The notes under the pieces are model-generated. The model saw only the letters and a list, made by a program, of their open reading frames with translations, was not told the DNA's origin and ran no database searches. A stretch of 64,000 nt of DNA from Promethearchaeota archaeon. GTDB lineage: Archaea > Asgardarchaeota > Lokiarchaeia > Sigynarchaeales > SOKP01. A program made the position numbers and the translations under genes. Location of the stretch: the NCBI GenBank assembly GCA_013375495.1, contig JABXKC010000018.1, positions 10,161 through 74,160 on the forward strand, read 5' to 3'. How positions within the stretch are numbered: position 1 is the stretch's first letter; each line of letters begins with the position of its first letter. This document shows positions 17,006-25,572 of this stretch, piece after piece.

Positions 17006-19588
17006 TTAATAATATAGACGCGTTACAGATTCTCTTACTTTCCATATATCCCATAATCTAAATCTCATCGGTTTATATGTCCATGTTTCATATAGTTCCA
17101 GTTGATCGTAAGCGTGATTAAATTCGCCTAAATAATTTATGAATCCACTTTGTCCCGGTGGAATCACATTCCATGCATTAGGTGAACTTGTACATCCCCA
17201 TCCCCTTCTCCTTCTTGGCATTTCTACAATCTGGTTATATGTACCTCGATTCATAGAATGCAATATTGGGCTAGGTAAAGCTCCTTGTTGACTCATTATT
17301 GTAATTCTAACGTGTGTAAGCCAGGTGTCCATATCTGGTCCTAAATCTGCAGTTAAATTTCCTACAGTCCATTTTAATACTCTGATCATAACATCTTCTT
17401 TGTCTTCACCGTTGAGATAGTCGTAATTGAGAGGAAATGTCGACGCTGGACCGTCAAAGAGATGGATTAATACGCTAGAGGAACCTCCAACTCCGGGTGG
17501 GAGGTCATCATCGAAAATTTCATGACGAATCCTATCAAACCAGTCTTGGAAAATAGTTAATCCTGGATCATCATATGTGCCTTCTACAGCGGGATATTGA
17601 GGGGCAATTAAATCATTAAAGTAATGATTCCATGATTGAAGATATGGTAGAACCGTGGCTATTTGCAGATCAGTTAAAGCTGCTTCTTCAGCTGCTGTTA
17701 GAAGATGTGTGAGAACTTTTTTAGTATTTATTCCTCCCTGGTTATGATGATATCCTGCTCTCATATTAATGGTATTCATGTCGTCCCAAGTTAATTTTCC
17801 TTTAGTTGCTAGTAAGTCTTCTACTGTATCCATTATTTCGCTAACACGGTGACCTTCGCCCCATCCAGCGTCTGATTCTCCATAAGGCCAATCAGCCATT
17901 GGTTTATTGTTCCAGTTAGACATCCAACCTTGCTCAGGGTTAATGCATACTGGCATCTCAGAGGGTCCAGTTACTCGTACCCATTCTTCTTGCCCAGTAC
18001 CCCATAGCGGTAAACGATCGTCAATCGGTCTGCCATAGAGTCCAGTTTCGGGTTTTACAGGAAAAGCTCCAGAATGCCAATAACCAATATTTCCCTTCCT
18101 ATCAGCTAGAAAAAAGTTATGGTTTGGTTTTACTAACGTACAAGCTTCATGAAAATCTCCGAGATCTTTTGCTTGTTGAAATAACGACCACCCTTCTTCA
18201 GCGCCTAATTCGTCCTTAAAGTAAGGAGTTTTCATTGAATAAGCTAAATGGTTGTCTAAGTCCCATGCGATAATTGGTCCATGAATAGTGCGATACACAT
18301 CTCTTTCTTCGTAGAAAAGCTTACGATAGCCATAAACTCGTTCAATCCGTTTTTCCATGTCAACCCATCCGCCATTAAACAAATATTGAGAACTATTCGC
18401 AGGATTTAAGACTTCGATGTATGTGTCCATTACGTCAGAAGACCCTGTAGTTGATGTCCAAGCTCCATAGGTACTAGCACCAATCAAAATTGAGGGTGCA
18501 TGAGGCATCATCATACCTACAGCATTAATTCCAGCACCGTGTAATCCAACTTCGAGAACAATTTGAGGAATTGATAGCCCCATTTGAGGGCCTCCTAATT
18601 GAAGCGCATTTCTTGTTTCGGAATTTTTTGGAGCAACAATAAGCGCATTACTCCCAAATTTGGTTGGTAAACCCATCGATTCGTATAGCTGAGTTAATCC
18701 CATCTGTTGCTCTTGGTATTCATGATATACCTCCTCTATATTATTAGGATATCCGGAAGTAATACTCGGGTTCCAAGAGTTAATGCTCCACACATCTGGC
18801 CATACAGCTTCTTCACGAGGTATTGTTACTTCTGCACCTGGATCATTTTGAGGGAAGAGGTCGTTAAAGATATCCCATCCTATTATGTCCCCATCTATTT
18901 TGTTCCAATGCATTTCTTGTAGTGCTTGTAAAGCCGTCGCATATTGAAGTTCATTACCTCCAGTTCCACCAAATCTCCATGCCATCATCACAACGATTGC
19001 GACTGAATCCTCTACTGTCCAGGGCTCAAGAGGAAGCCCATCCGGCGTTAATGCTCCCGGAAGATATTCAACAGGCATGAGTGATACATCTCCTTGAGCT
19101 GCTGCTGTCAATGCTTCTTCGATATATAAATTTATACCATCTACATATGCTTCCATCATCTCCTTAAGCTTTGCTTTAGGATCAGAAGGTACCCAATTGT
19201 CAAAAATTTCTCTTAGTTCTTCTTTGCTATATGCTATACTACGTTGGTAAAAATCTGCATTGATAGATGCTAAACCAAATTCAGCAAGACTCCCATAACC
19301 TTGCCTTCTATATAGATCTGCTTGCCAAAGCCTGTCTTGAGCCATTGCATAGCCACAACCATATGCTAAACCTTCCTTTTTATTCGCAAACACGTGAGGT
19401 ACTCCGAAATCATCTCTAATAATAGTTACTCTTTTTCGACCTTTTCCTATACAATTTACTTCTGCTTTTACATCTGTAGTTTCATCCGAATTGTCTATTG
19501 TTGTTGATTCCACTAGTGGAATAAATGAAAGCAAAAAGATAATTGACAGTAAAAAAGCCCAATTTTTTTTCTTCATTTTTTTTATCAC
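17006..19588 (-). CDS. Secreted penicillin acylase family Ntn-hydrolase
   Basis: The protein has 860 residues. A basic start plus hydrophobic stretch (about 9-28) forms a signal peptide. The alpha chain starts with TIIRDDFGVPHVFA, a family hallmark. The nucleophile is Ser313 in FGSNALIVAP, where autocleavage should expose the Ser. The beta chain then shows ALQLGGPQMG, the HGPII segment and the SPNAWNVIPPGQSG end motif. Family members hydrolyse side-chain amides, including N-acyl-homoserine lactones. The alpha chain of about 285 residues is longer than usual. The context gives no substrate; quorum-signal or lipid-amide cleavage is guesswork. Confidence 0.92.
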   Translation of the reverse strand: MIKKMKKKNWAFLLSIIFLLSFIPLVESTTIDNSDETTDVKAEVNCIGKGRKRVTIIRDDFGVPHVFANKKEGLAYGCGYAMAQDRLWQADLYRRQGYGSLAEFGLASINADFYQRSIAYSKEELREIFDNWVPSDPKAKLKEMMEAYVDGINLYIEEALTAAAQGDVSLMPVEYLPGALTPDGLPLEPWTVEDSVAIVVMMAWRFGGTGGNELQYATALQALQEMHWNKIDGDIIGWDIFNDLFPQNDPGAEVTIPREEAVWPDVWSINSWNPSITSGYPNNIEEVYHEYQEQQMGLTQLYESMGLPTKFGSNALIVAPKNSETRNALQLGGPQMGLSIPQIVLEVGLHGAGINAVGMMMPHAPSILIGASTYGAWTSTTGSSDVMDTYIEVLNPANSSQYLFNGGWVDMEKRIERVYGYRKLFYEERDVYRTIHGPIIAWDLDNHLAYSMKTPYFKDELGAEEGWSLFQQAKDLGDFHEACTLVKPNHNFFLADRKGNIGYWHSGAFPVKPETGLYGRPIDDRLPLWGTGQEEWVRVTGPSEMPVCINPEQGWMSNWNNKPMADWPYGESDAGWGEGHRVSEIMDTVEDLLATKGKLTWDDMNTINMRAGYHHNQGGINTKKVLTHLLTAAEEAALTDLQIATVLPYLQSWNHYFNDLIAPQYPAVEGTYDDPGLTIFQDWFDRIRHEIFDDDLPPGVGGSSSVLIHLFDGPASTFPLNYDYLNGEDKEDVMIRVLKWTVGNLTADLGPDMDTWLTHVRITIMSQQGALPSPILHSMNRGTYNQIVEMPRRRRGWGCTSSPNAWNVIPPGQSGFINYLGEFNHAYDQLELYETWTYKPMRFRLWDIWKVRESVTRLYY

Positions 19589-19756
19589 TTTTTTGGATTT
19601 TTTTTTACAAAATTGTTGTACTTATCATTTTTGATTTTTAGATATTTAAACTTTTGTCAAAAAATAGATATCAAAAATGGCAAAATTGAACAATTTTCGA
19701 ATCTGTTGATTTTTGGTACACTACACAAATTTAAAGCTAAGGAGTAGAATTAACTA

Positions 19757-19809
19757 AGGAAAGTAGCTGGGTTAGTTACAGCTTTTTTTTTGAAGAAATC
19801 ATAAATTGG
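19757..19809 (+). pseudogene. Short fossil of a geranylgeranyl-reductase-type gene
   Basis: Within the 362-base gap between the acylase and the next gene, one frame reads KVAGLVTAFFFEEIINW. This aligns with GEAAGLVTAFFYEGI of the flavoprotein gene at 15612. At DNA level 19 bases are identical (TTAGTTACAGCTTTTTTTT), with GCTGG one mismatch upstream. No longer similarity is seen on either side. The rest of the gap (19589-19950) is very A/T-rich and holds nothing else I can name. Confidence 0.4.
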
Positions 19810-19956
19810 TTTGTGTGTAAAAATCTAATTATGTGCTATGAGTATGAACAAAAATTGAAAAAAAATTTTTTTTATAGCCTTATTATTACAACAATAATTA
19901 GCAATATTTAATTTTGACAAAAAAAATGTTAAAATATTAAAAAATAGTGGTTGTCT

Positions 19957-20448
19957 ATGGCTTCAGATTATAGCGTAATATGTAAACTCGGAGGATATGT
20001 TAATAGCAATCCTGAGCTAATTTCATCTTTTCCTTCGCTAGATCAGTCATCAGAGTCAGAAGTCCTTTCAAAATGTTTTCCTATCGGTTCAAAATACGGA
20101 GAATTCATCGTTGACAAATATCGCAAATATGTTGTATTATCTTACATTTTTAGGGTAAATCAGACAGTAGATAGAGACGATCTCTTCTCTTTATCGGTAT
20201 TGCTAAATAAAAGAGATAAAACTGAGATATATATGCCAGCTTTGAAAAGTTTAATTAATATCCTAGACGCAAATAGTATATTAAGTCAGGATATTTTAAC
20301 TGAGTACCAACAGGTTATATTTGAAGGGATTAACCAAGAAAAAGATATTAACATAGAAAACGTGTTAATAGATTTCTCGAACATTTTTAAAGAAATTAAA
20401 TCGAAGGTTCTTAAACAAAAACCTGAATTAAAAGGGAGTTTTTTATAA
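19957..20448 (+). CDS. Small cytosolic protein, possibly longin/DENN-like
   Basis: The protein has 163 residues from the ATG (a TTG two codons earlier is also possible). It has alternating strand/helix pattern: YSVICKLGGY, KCFPIGS, FIVDKYRKYVVLSYIFRV, DDLFSLSVLLNKRD and two C-terminal helices. Strand pairs followed by a D-x-F-S-L-S-V strand recall the longin or uDENN-type domains of Asgard proteins, which act with small GTPases. The resemblance is weak. The stop directly abuts the ATG of the next gene, and a second membrane protein follows, so the three form an operon. Confidence 0.55.
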   Translation: MASDYSVICKLGGYVNSNPELISSFPSLDQSSESEVLSKCFPIGSKYGEFIVDKYRKYVVLSYIFRVNQTVDRDDLFSLSVLLNKRDKTEIYMPALKSLINILDANSILSQDILTEYQQVIFEGINQEKDINIENVLIDFSNIFKEIKSKVLKQKPELKGSFL

Positions 20449-21108
20449 ATGGCGGAAGATTTATTTGTACACGGGCTACAAAACATTGGATATTTATTGA
20501 ATGTTATTGTAATTCCCTTAGCAACGATCATCGTAGGGCGGAAGCTCTTAAAGGAGAAAAAGGCAACTGGAAAATTAAATGATATTCGTGCTATAATATT
20601 TTTCATATTTTTTAGTTTTTCAAACCTGGTTATACTGGAATTCCTCATTGGAACTCAATTTTACGATGTAGCAACTAGAGCATTTCTATCAGGATTATTC
20701 GGTGGCAGCGTTAACGAATTTAATTTATATTCATTAGTAATTGGGATAATCGCATCGTTAGGTCTTATGATGGTTGCTGTGGCGAATAGATGGGACTTTT
20801 TACAATATAGTTCTCTCTTCTTCTTTGGAGGTATGATCCTACTATATGTGTTTACTGGTTTCGGTGGACTTTTAGAGTCTTACATATATTTCGCAGGAGC
20901 AGCAAGCATCTTTTTCTTGTATCTAACAGCATTTCGCGTAAAAGATAATGGCGCTCTAGCACTAGCTATTTTCTTTACAATAGCATTTGGTACTGTCATT
21001 TTCGATGTAGCTCTGATCACAGGTTTTGGAGTAATACTATACAACATTGTTATCCTCATCTTTTCATTCGGATGGTTTAAACCATTTAAACAGGAGGTAG
21101 TTGCTTAA
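20449..21108 (+). CDS. Seven-helix membrane protein A
   Basis: The protein has 219 residues with about seven membrane helices (approximately 10-30, 44-66, 82-110, 118-138, 142-162, 164-186, 190-210) and almost no soluble loops. It shares length, helix number and the MAE start with the following gene, which suggests an old duplication. No transporter or receptor motif is evident, and no Lys in the last helix suggests a rhodopsin. The upstream gene abuts it and the next follows at once. Confidence 0.65.
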   Translation: MAEDLFVHGLQNIGYLLNVIVIPLATIIVGRKLLKEKKATGKLNDIRAIIFFIFFSFSNLVILEFLIGTQFYDVATRAFLSGLFGGSVNEFNLYSLVIGIIASLGLMMVAVANRWDFLQYSSLFFFGGMILLYVFTGFGGLLESYIYFAGAASIFFLYLTAFRVKDNGALALAIFFTIAFGTVIFDVALITGFGVILYNIVILIFSFGWFKPFKQEVVA

Positions 21109-21109
21109 A

Positions 21110-21760
21110 ATGGCGGAATATGGTTTTTTAATTGTTGAAATCGTTTATTTTGCATTAGGTATAATGACTATTTTAAAGACATTAAAAGATTGGAAGGTAA
21201 ACAAAAATAGAATGCTCATTGCTATAAGTGTTTATATTACGGCTATTCTAGTGAGATCTCTCATCGATATTGGAGTTTTCGCCTTCGGGTTTGATGTGGA
21301 TATCAATATAGTGGGAGGTCTCGATGTAGGTATGACCATGGGATTCATTTTATTTACTATTCAGTTGGAATTTATGTTTTACCTTATGGATTTACCCAAA
21401 CTATACACTTTGCCGGTTATTATAACTTTTTACTTGATGATAGGTAGAATTCTAGTTGATGTGTCGATGCCCTTTATTATCTATGCTATGATAACAGGTT
21501 ATGGGTCCGCGTTCTTTCTTATAAGAGACGGAAGAAAAAGCCGAAACGGATTAGCAATCGGAATGGGATTGTTTTTTCTCTTTTGGGATCTCGGATCGAC
21601 GTTTCAGATTGAAATTCTTTTTGTCTTTTTGAGATTATTGGCAATGATAGCGCTCTTTCTAGGAACAAAAGGTTTTTACGAGAAATATGTTTTCGTCAAT
21701 GTCGAAGAAGAACAGAAAATCATGGGAACCTGGATTGCAAAATTAGTAGTAAAGGAATAA
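21110..21760 (+). CDS. Seven-helix membrane protein B
   Basis: The protein has 216 residues and about seven helices, ending in a 25-residue soluble tail. AGGAGG lies 12 bases before the ATG; a TTG only 3 bases after the AGGAGG is a less likely start. It is partly similar in size and layout to the preceding protein. A T-rich tract (TTTTTTTTTT, about 21766-21775) after the stop marks the likely operon end. Confidence 0.65.
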   Translation: MAEYGFLIVEIVYFALGIMTILKTLKDWKVNKNRMLIAISVYITAILVRSLIDIGVFAFGFDVDINIVGGLDVGMTMGFILFTIQLEFMFYLMDLPKLYTLPVIITFYLMIGRILVDVSMPFIIYAMITGYGSAFFLIRDGRKSRNGLAIGMGLFFLFWDLGSTFQIEILFVFLRLLAMIALFLGTKGFYEKYVFVNVEEEQKIMGTWIAKLVVKE

Positions 21761-22022
21761 TAACGTTTTTTTTTTAATTACTTATGATATTAATCAGATC
21801 ATTAAGAGTAGTAATATTTTAACCTAATTTCAGCTTATTATTTTTATAGTAAATTCTTTTTGTTCTACTGAAAAATTAGAAAATAGATTCAATAAAAAAA
21901 TAATTCTGTGGCAACATAACAAACAAAAATCTAAATCATTCCGTTTTTAATCATAGAGTTTTACTATAATTTCAAGATATAAATTGTAGAATTATTTATA
22001 AAACAACTTATGACTGAGTATA

Positions 22023-22919
22023 ATGGGAGTTAAAGATATTTTAAAACGAGTATTTACCAAAGAAAAAAAGATTGTTATTACTGGACTTGACAGTGCTGGT
22101 AAAACTACCATGGTAAGTTTTCTACAAAACGGTACTTTCATGGAACATGCACCCACAATGGGTAAAGAATTAAACCAAATTGAAGTGCAAGGAATTCGTA
22201 TAAATGTCATGGACATGGGGGCTCAAAAAGATTTCAGAGATTTGTGGATTGGGGAAGCTTCGACTGCTGAGTGCGTTATATTTATGATAGATGCATACGC
22301 GCGAGAAAGATTCAGCGAAGCTAAAGACGAGCTATGGAAGTTATCTTCCATTTTTAAGAAGAAGCCCCTGATAATATTAGCTAACAAGTACGATCTTCAA
22401 CCCGTTGCATCAATTAGCGAAATTATAGCAGCTTTGAACTTGAAAGACTTACCCTCTTTTGAAGTGATACCGATATCATGTAAAACAGGATACGGAATAG
22501 TAAAAGCATTTATGAAGATATATTACAAATTAACTGGTAAGCAGCTTACACAAAAGACGAACTTAAGAGCGATCACCGTTTTTGATCAGGGCGGAATTCC
22601 CTTAACTTCATCTTCAAATGAAGTTATATTACAAGGTGGATTATTCACAGCCATTCATAGTTTTGTCAAGGAATCTTTTAATAAGGAACTTGATCAACTT
22701 AAAATGGGAGGTCATCTTATTCTTTTCAAACGATCGAAACATCTTATGGGATCAATAATCGTTCATGATAATGATAACGTCGATGTCAAGGAAGCGGAAT
22801 CAGGATTAAACGATTTACTAGCCCATTTAGAACATATGTGTCCTGAACTTGAGAAAGAACAATTGAATTCGGATAAAATCGAATACTTAGTTGAGCAATA
22901 CGCTTCAAATCTTTTATAA
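22023..22919 (+). CDS. Arf/Sar1-like small GTPase with C-terminal roadblock/longin-like domain
   Basis: The protein has 298 residues. The first 16 residues (MGVKDILKRVFTKEKK) mimic the Arf N-terminal amphipathic helix, with Gly2 as in myristoylated Arf. The P-loop is GLDSAGKT (21-28), switch 2 is DMGAQ (64-68; Arf has WDVGGQ, so the Gln is kept), the base-recognition motif is NKYD (121-124), and SCKTG stands for SAK. Residues about 185-298 add an alpha/beta domain with helices at both ends. A TATA-like ATTTATAAAA lies about 30 bases before the ATG, so the mRNA may be nearly leaderless. Confidence 0.85.
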   Translation: MGVKDILKRVFTKEKKIVITGLDSAGKTTMVSFLQNGTFMEHAPTMGKELNQIEVQGIRINVMDMGAQKDFRDLWIGEASTAECVIFMIDAYARERFSEAKDELWKLSSIFKKKPLIILANKYDLQPVASISEIIAALNLKDLPSFEVIPISCKTGYGIVKAFMKIYYKLTGKQLTQKTNLRAITVFDQGGIPLTSSSNEVILQGGLFTAIHSFVKESFNKELDQLKMGGHLILFKRSKHLMGSIIVHDNDNVDVKEAESGLNDLLAHLEHMCPELEKEQLNSDKIEYLVEQYASNLL

Positions 22920-23017
22920 ATCTTTATCCAAGTATTATTTTTTACTTACTTTTTATTTTATAAACTAATTATTTAATAGATGAGTTGATTTTGAGCTACA
23001 GTTCTAAATAAGAAAAA

Positions 23018-25375
23018 TTATTTATTAGTAAACTTCTCTAATAAATCTTTATTAAGGTTCTCTATCGAATTTTTAATATTTGAAATAACAGATTTAATCT
23101 CTTTTCCCAGATCGGGATTAATATTTATTGCCTTATCGAGGTTTTGGATAGCGGAATAATAATCGTTTTTATCTAAATACGCATATCCCATAAAAAGCCA
23201 AGCATGTGCGTAATTCGGGTCTATTTCTGTTGCTTTTTTATAGGATCCAATTGCGTTATCCAATTGTTTTTCTTGTTTATAAGCGTTTCCTAAATTGTAA
23301 TTTGCTAAAACATACTTAGGTTCAAATCCCACTGCTTTTTTATAGGAATCGATTGCCTTATCAAGTTGACCTAATTTTTCATGACTAAATCCCATATGGT
23401 TCCATGATTTCGCGTGATTTGGGCTGAGATCAATTGATTTTTTGAAATAACCGATTGCGGTGTCGTACTCGTGTTTCTTGTTATTTGCAATCCCGATGTG
23501 GTAATAAGCGTCTATAAAGGTGCTATCTAATTCTATTGCTTTATTGCAATCTTCGATTGCAATATCGTAGTTTTGTTTTTCGATTTCTAATTGCGCTTTA
23601 TCTATCAATTTTAGCTTATATTCGTATTTGATCGCAATTCTGTTTTTAAATTCAGGGCTTTTTATTGACTCGTTAATCGTAATAGCAGCTTCAAAGTTTT
23701 TGAAAGAATCTTTGAAATTTTTACTATCTGCCAATTGAACGCCTTGTTCGACTAATAATTTGATTTTTGAATGAAAGACTTCATCAATAGATTTCTTTAT
23801 CTCTTCCATCTCTTGGAATTTACGGCTTGGATCACCTATAGTTTTAGCATAATCCATTTTTTTGTTGAGTTTTTCAAGCTCTTTTTCATATTTCTGAAGT
23901 TCTTCAGATAAGTCTCCCCGATCGACTAAGTCTTTTAGTTCAGCTTGATAGACTAATCCTTTAATTTTATTTATTTCCTCTTCCATTTCGTGAGTTAGGT
24001 ACATTTTATTGGTCATCTCTAATGCTTTATTAAAGATTTTTATAGCTTCATCGTAATCTTTCTTTTCTAATTTATTTACACCGCCACTAACAACTTCCTC
24101 AATCTGAGCGAGATATACTTTATTTACCGTGTTTTTTAAGTCCTCTAAATCTTCGTTATCTTCTTCAGCAATAGACATCCTTTTGGCAACGCTGATTGCA
24201 GCATAAAGATCATTAATTGCCCTACCATAATCACCCTGCCCAATTTTTTGAATGGATTTTTCTTTAATATACTTAATCCGAGTTTTACATGTTTTATCAA
24301 TCAAAGTAGTGATTTCGTTTAGTTTCTCACTTTTTTCTTTTGAATCAGCCATAGTGTTTGTAATTTCTAGGGATTTTTCAAATAAGTCGATTGCTTCGTT
24401 TACTATACTAATGTTCTCCTCAAAGTTATCTTTGATAAGCAATTCCTTTCCTTTATTCAAAATAGGATTCATTTTTTCTAAATATATAGGATTCAACACT
24501 CCAGAGGCAACTGTATTTATTTTTTTAATCTCTAATTCCTTTTCTTCGGTGTCATACATTTTTTCAGAAATTTTTAAAGCTTCCTCGAAATTTTTGGCTG
24601 CTTCGTTAAATTTGTTTTCGCCAAATAACTTTTGACCTCTTTCGGTGAATGTTTTAATTTTATTTGAATATATATGGTTGGAAAGATTTTCTAAATTTTT
24701 CTTGTCTGATTTTTTTAAGTCAGATTCAAAATAATTATCTACTAATTTTAGAGCGGTTTTATATGCTTCAAGCGCACCATCGAGATTATCACTTTCTCTT
24801 AATCCACTGCCTTTTTCAACCAAGATGTTAACCTTTAACGAATAAGTTTCGTTGATAGAATTCTCAATTTTTTTAATCATTTCGTCCTCCAGATCTTCCA
24901 TATAGAATTCTTTTGCTGCATTTAATGTGTCTCTAAGCATGCTAATAGCCTTATCAAACTCTTTTCTCTCTTTAATTGTATTACCCTGAAAGAGAGATTC
25001 CTCGATTTTCGTTTTATTTATCAAATAGTTAATTTGGTTTACCTCATAGTCTTTCATGTCTTTATCTACGATTTTATCAGCAATTCTCATTGCTTCGTCG
25101 AAAGTGTTAAATGCAGAGTTGAAATCGACTTTATCGATAAAATTACTTGCGGTTTCAATAATATCAATGATTTTAACAGAATATATTTGGTCTATCTGAG
25201 ACTTAATATTTGTGGTCTCATCAACACGCTCTTCTGGCTCTTTTATTCTTTCTTCAATAAAACTTAAAGCTTCTAAATACTTTTCAACAGCTTTATTGTA
25301 TTCTTTCAGATTTTTAAACTCATTCCCTTCTTGCATGATTGAATTTAATTTCTTTAAGTCAGATTTCTTTACCAT
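23018..25375 (-). CDS. Large tetratricopeptide-repeat protein
   Basis: The protein has 785 residues. Residues about 590-765 hold five canonical TPRs with the AIxxxxKAIELDP pattern (for example NHMGFSHEKLGQLDKAIDSY). The first 590 residues consist of about seven degenerate 65-75-residue helical repeats, each with a short NF-x-x-A-x-x-x-F-x-x-A-L hairpin followed by a long acidic linker helix and IYxxKI-type end. This looks like a scaffolding protein; the partner is not visible. It is transcribed alone. Confidence 0.8.
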   Translation of the reverse strand: MVKKSDLKKLNSIMQEGNEFKNLKEYNKAVEKYLEALSFIEERIKEPEERVDETTNIKSQIDQIYSVKIIDIIETASNFIDKVDFNSAFNTFDEAMRIADKIVDKDMKDYEVNQINYLINKTKIEESLFQGNTIKERKEFDKAISMLRDTLNAAKEFYMEDLEDEMIKKIENSINETYSLKVNILVEKGSGLRESDNLDGALEAYKTALKLVDNYFESDLKKSDKKNLENLSNHIYSNKIKTFTERGQKLFGENKFNEAAKNFEEALKISEKMYDTEEKELEIKKINTVASGVLNPIYLEKMNPILNKGKELLIKDNFEENISIVNEAIDLFEKSLEITNTMADSKEKSEKLNEITTLIDKTCKTRIKYIKEKSIQKIGQGDYGRAINDLYAAISVAKRMSIAEEDNEDLEDLKNTVNKVYLAQIEEVVSGGVNKLEKKDYDEAIKIFNKALEMTNKMYLTHEMEEEINKIKGLVYQAELKDLVDRGDLSEELQKYEKELEKLNKKMDYAKTIGDPSRKFQEMEEIKKSIDEVFHSKIKLLVEQGVQLADSKNFKDSFKNFEAAITINESIKSPEFKNRIAIKYEYKLKLIDKAQLEIEKQNYDIAIEDCNKAIELDSTFIDAYYHIGIANNKKHEYDTAIGYFKKSIDLSPNHAKSWNHMGFSHEKLGQLDKAIDSYKKAVGFEPKYVLANYNLGNAYKQEKQLDNAIGSYKKATEIDPNYAHAWLFMGYAYLDKNDYYSAIQNLDKAININPDLGKEIKSVISNIKNSIENLNKDLLEKFTNK

Positions 25376-25572
25376 ATTCTATTCGCCAATTTAAATTATT
25401 AGAAATATTTCATTTTTAATATTAATCCTTAGAATTAATCTAAATTTTTTAAACTTTTCTTATAAGAGTTGAATCTAAAACATCATTTGGATTAAATGTA
25501 TTAATATATAGGTGAAGTTTTAAATTAATTCTATGCGAACTTTAATTAAAATAAGAAAAATATAGGTTATTT

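Noticed and set aside
20449..21760. Rhodopsin or GPCR identity for the seven-helix proteins
   Set aside because: No retinal-binding Lys in the last helix and no DRY/NPxxY-type motif is visible.
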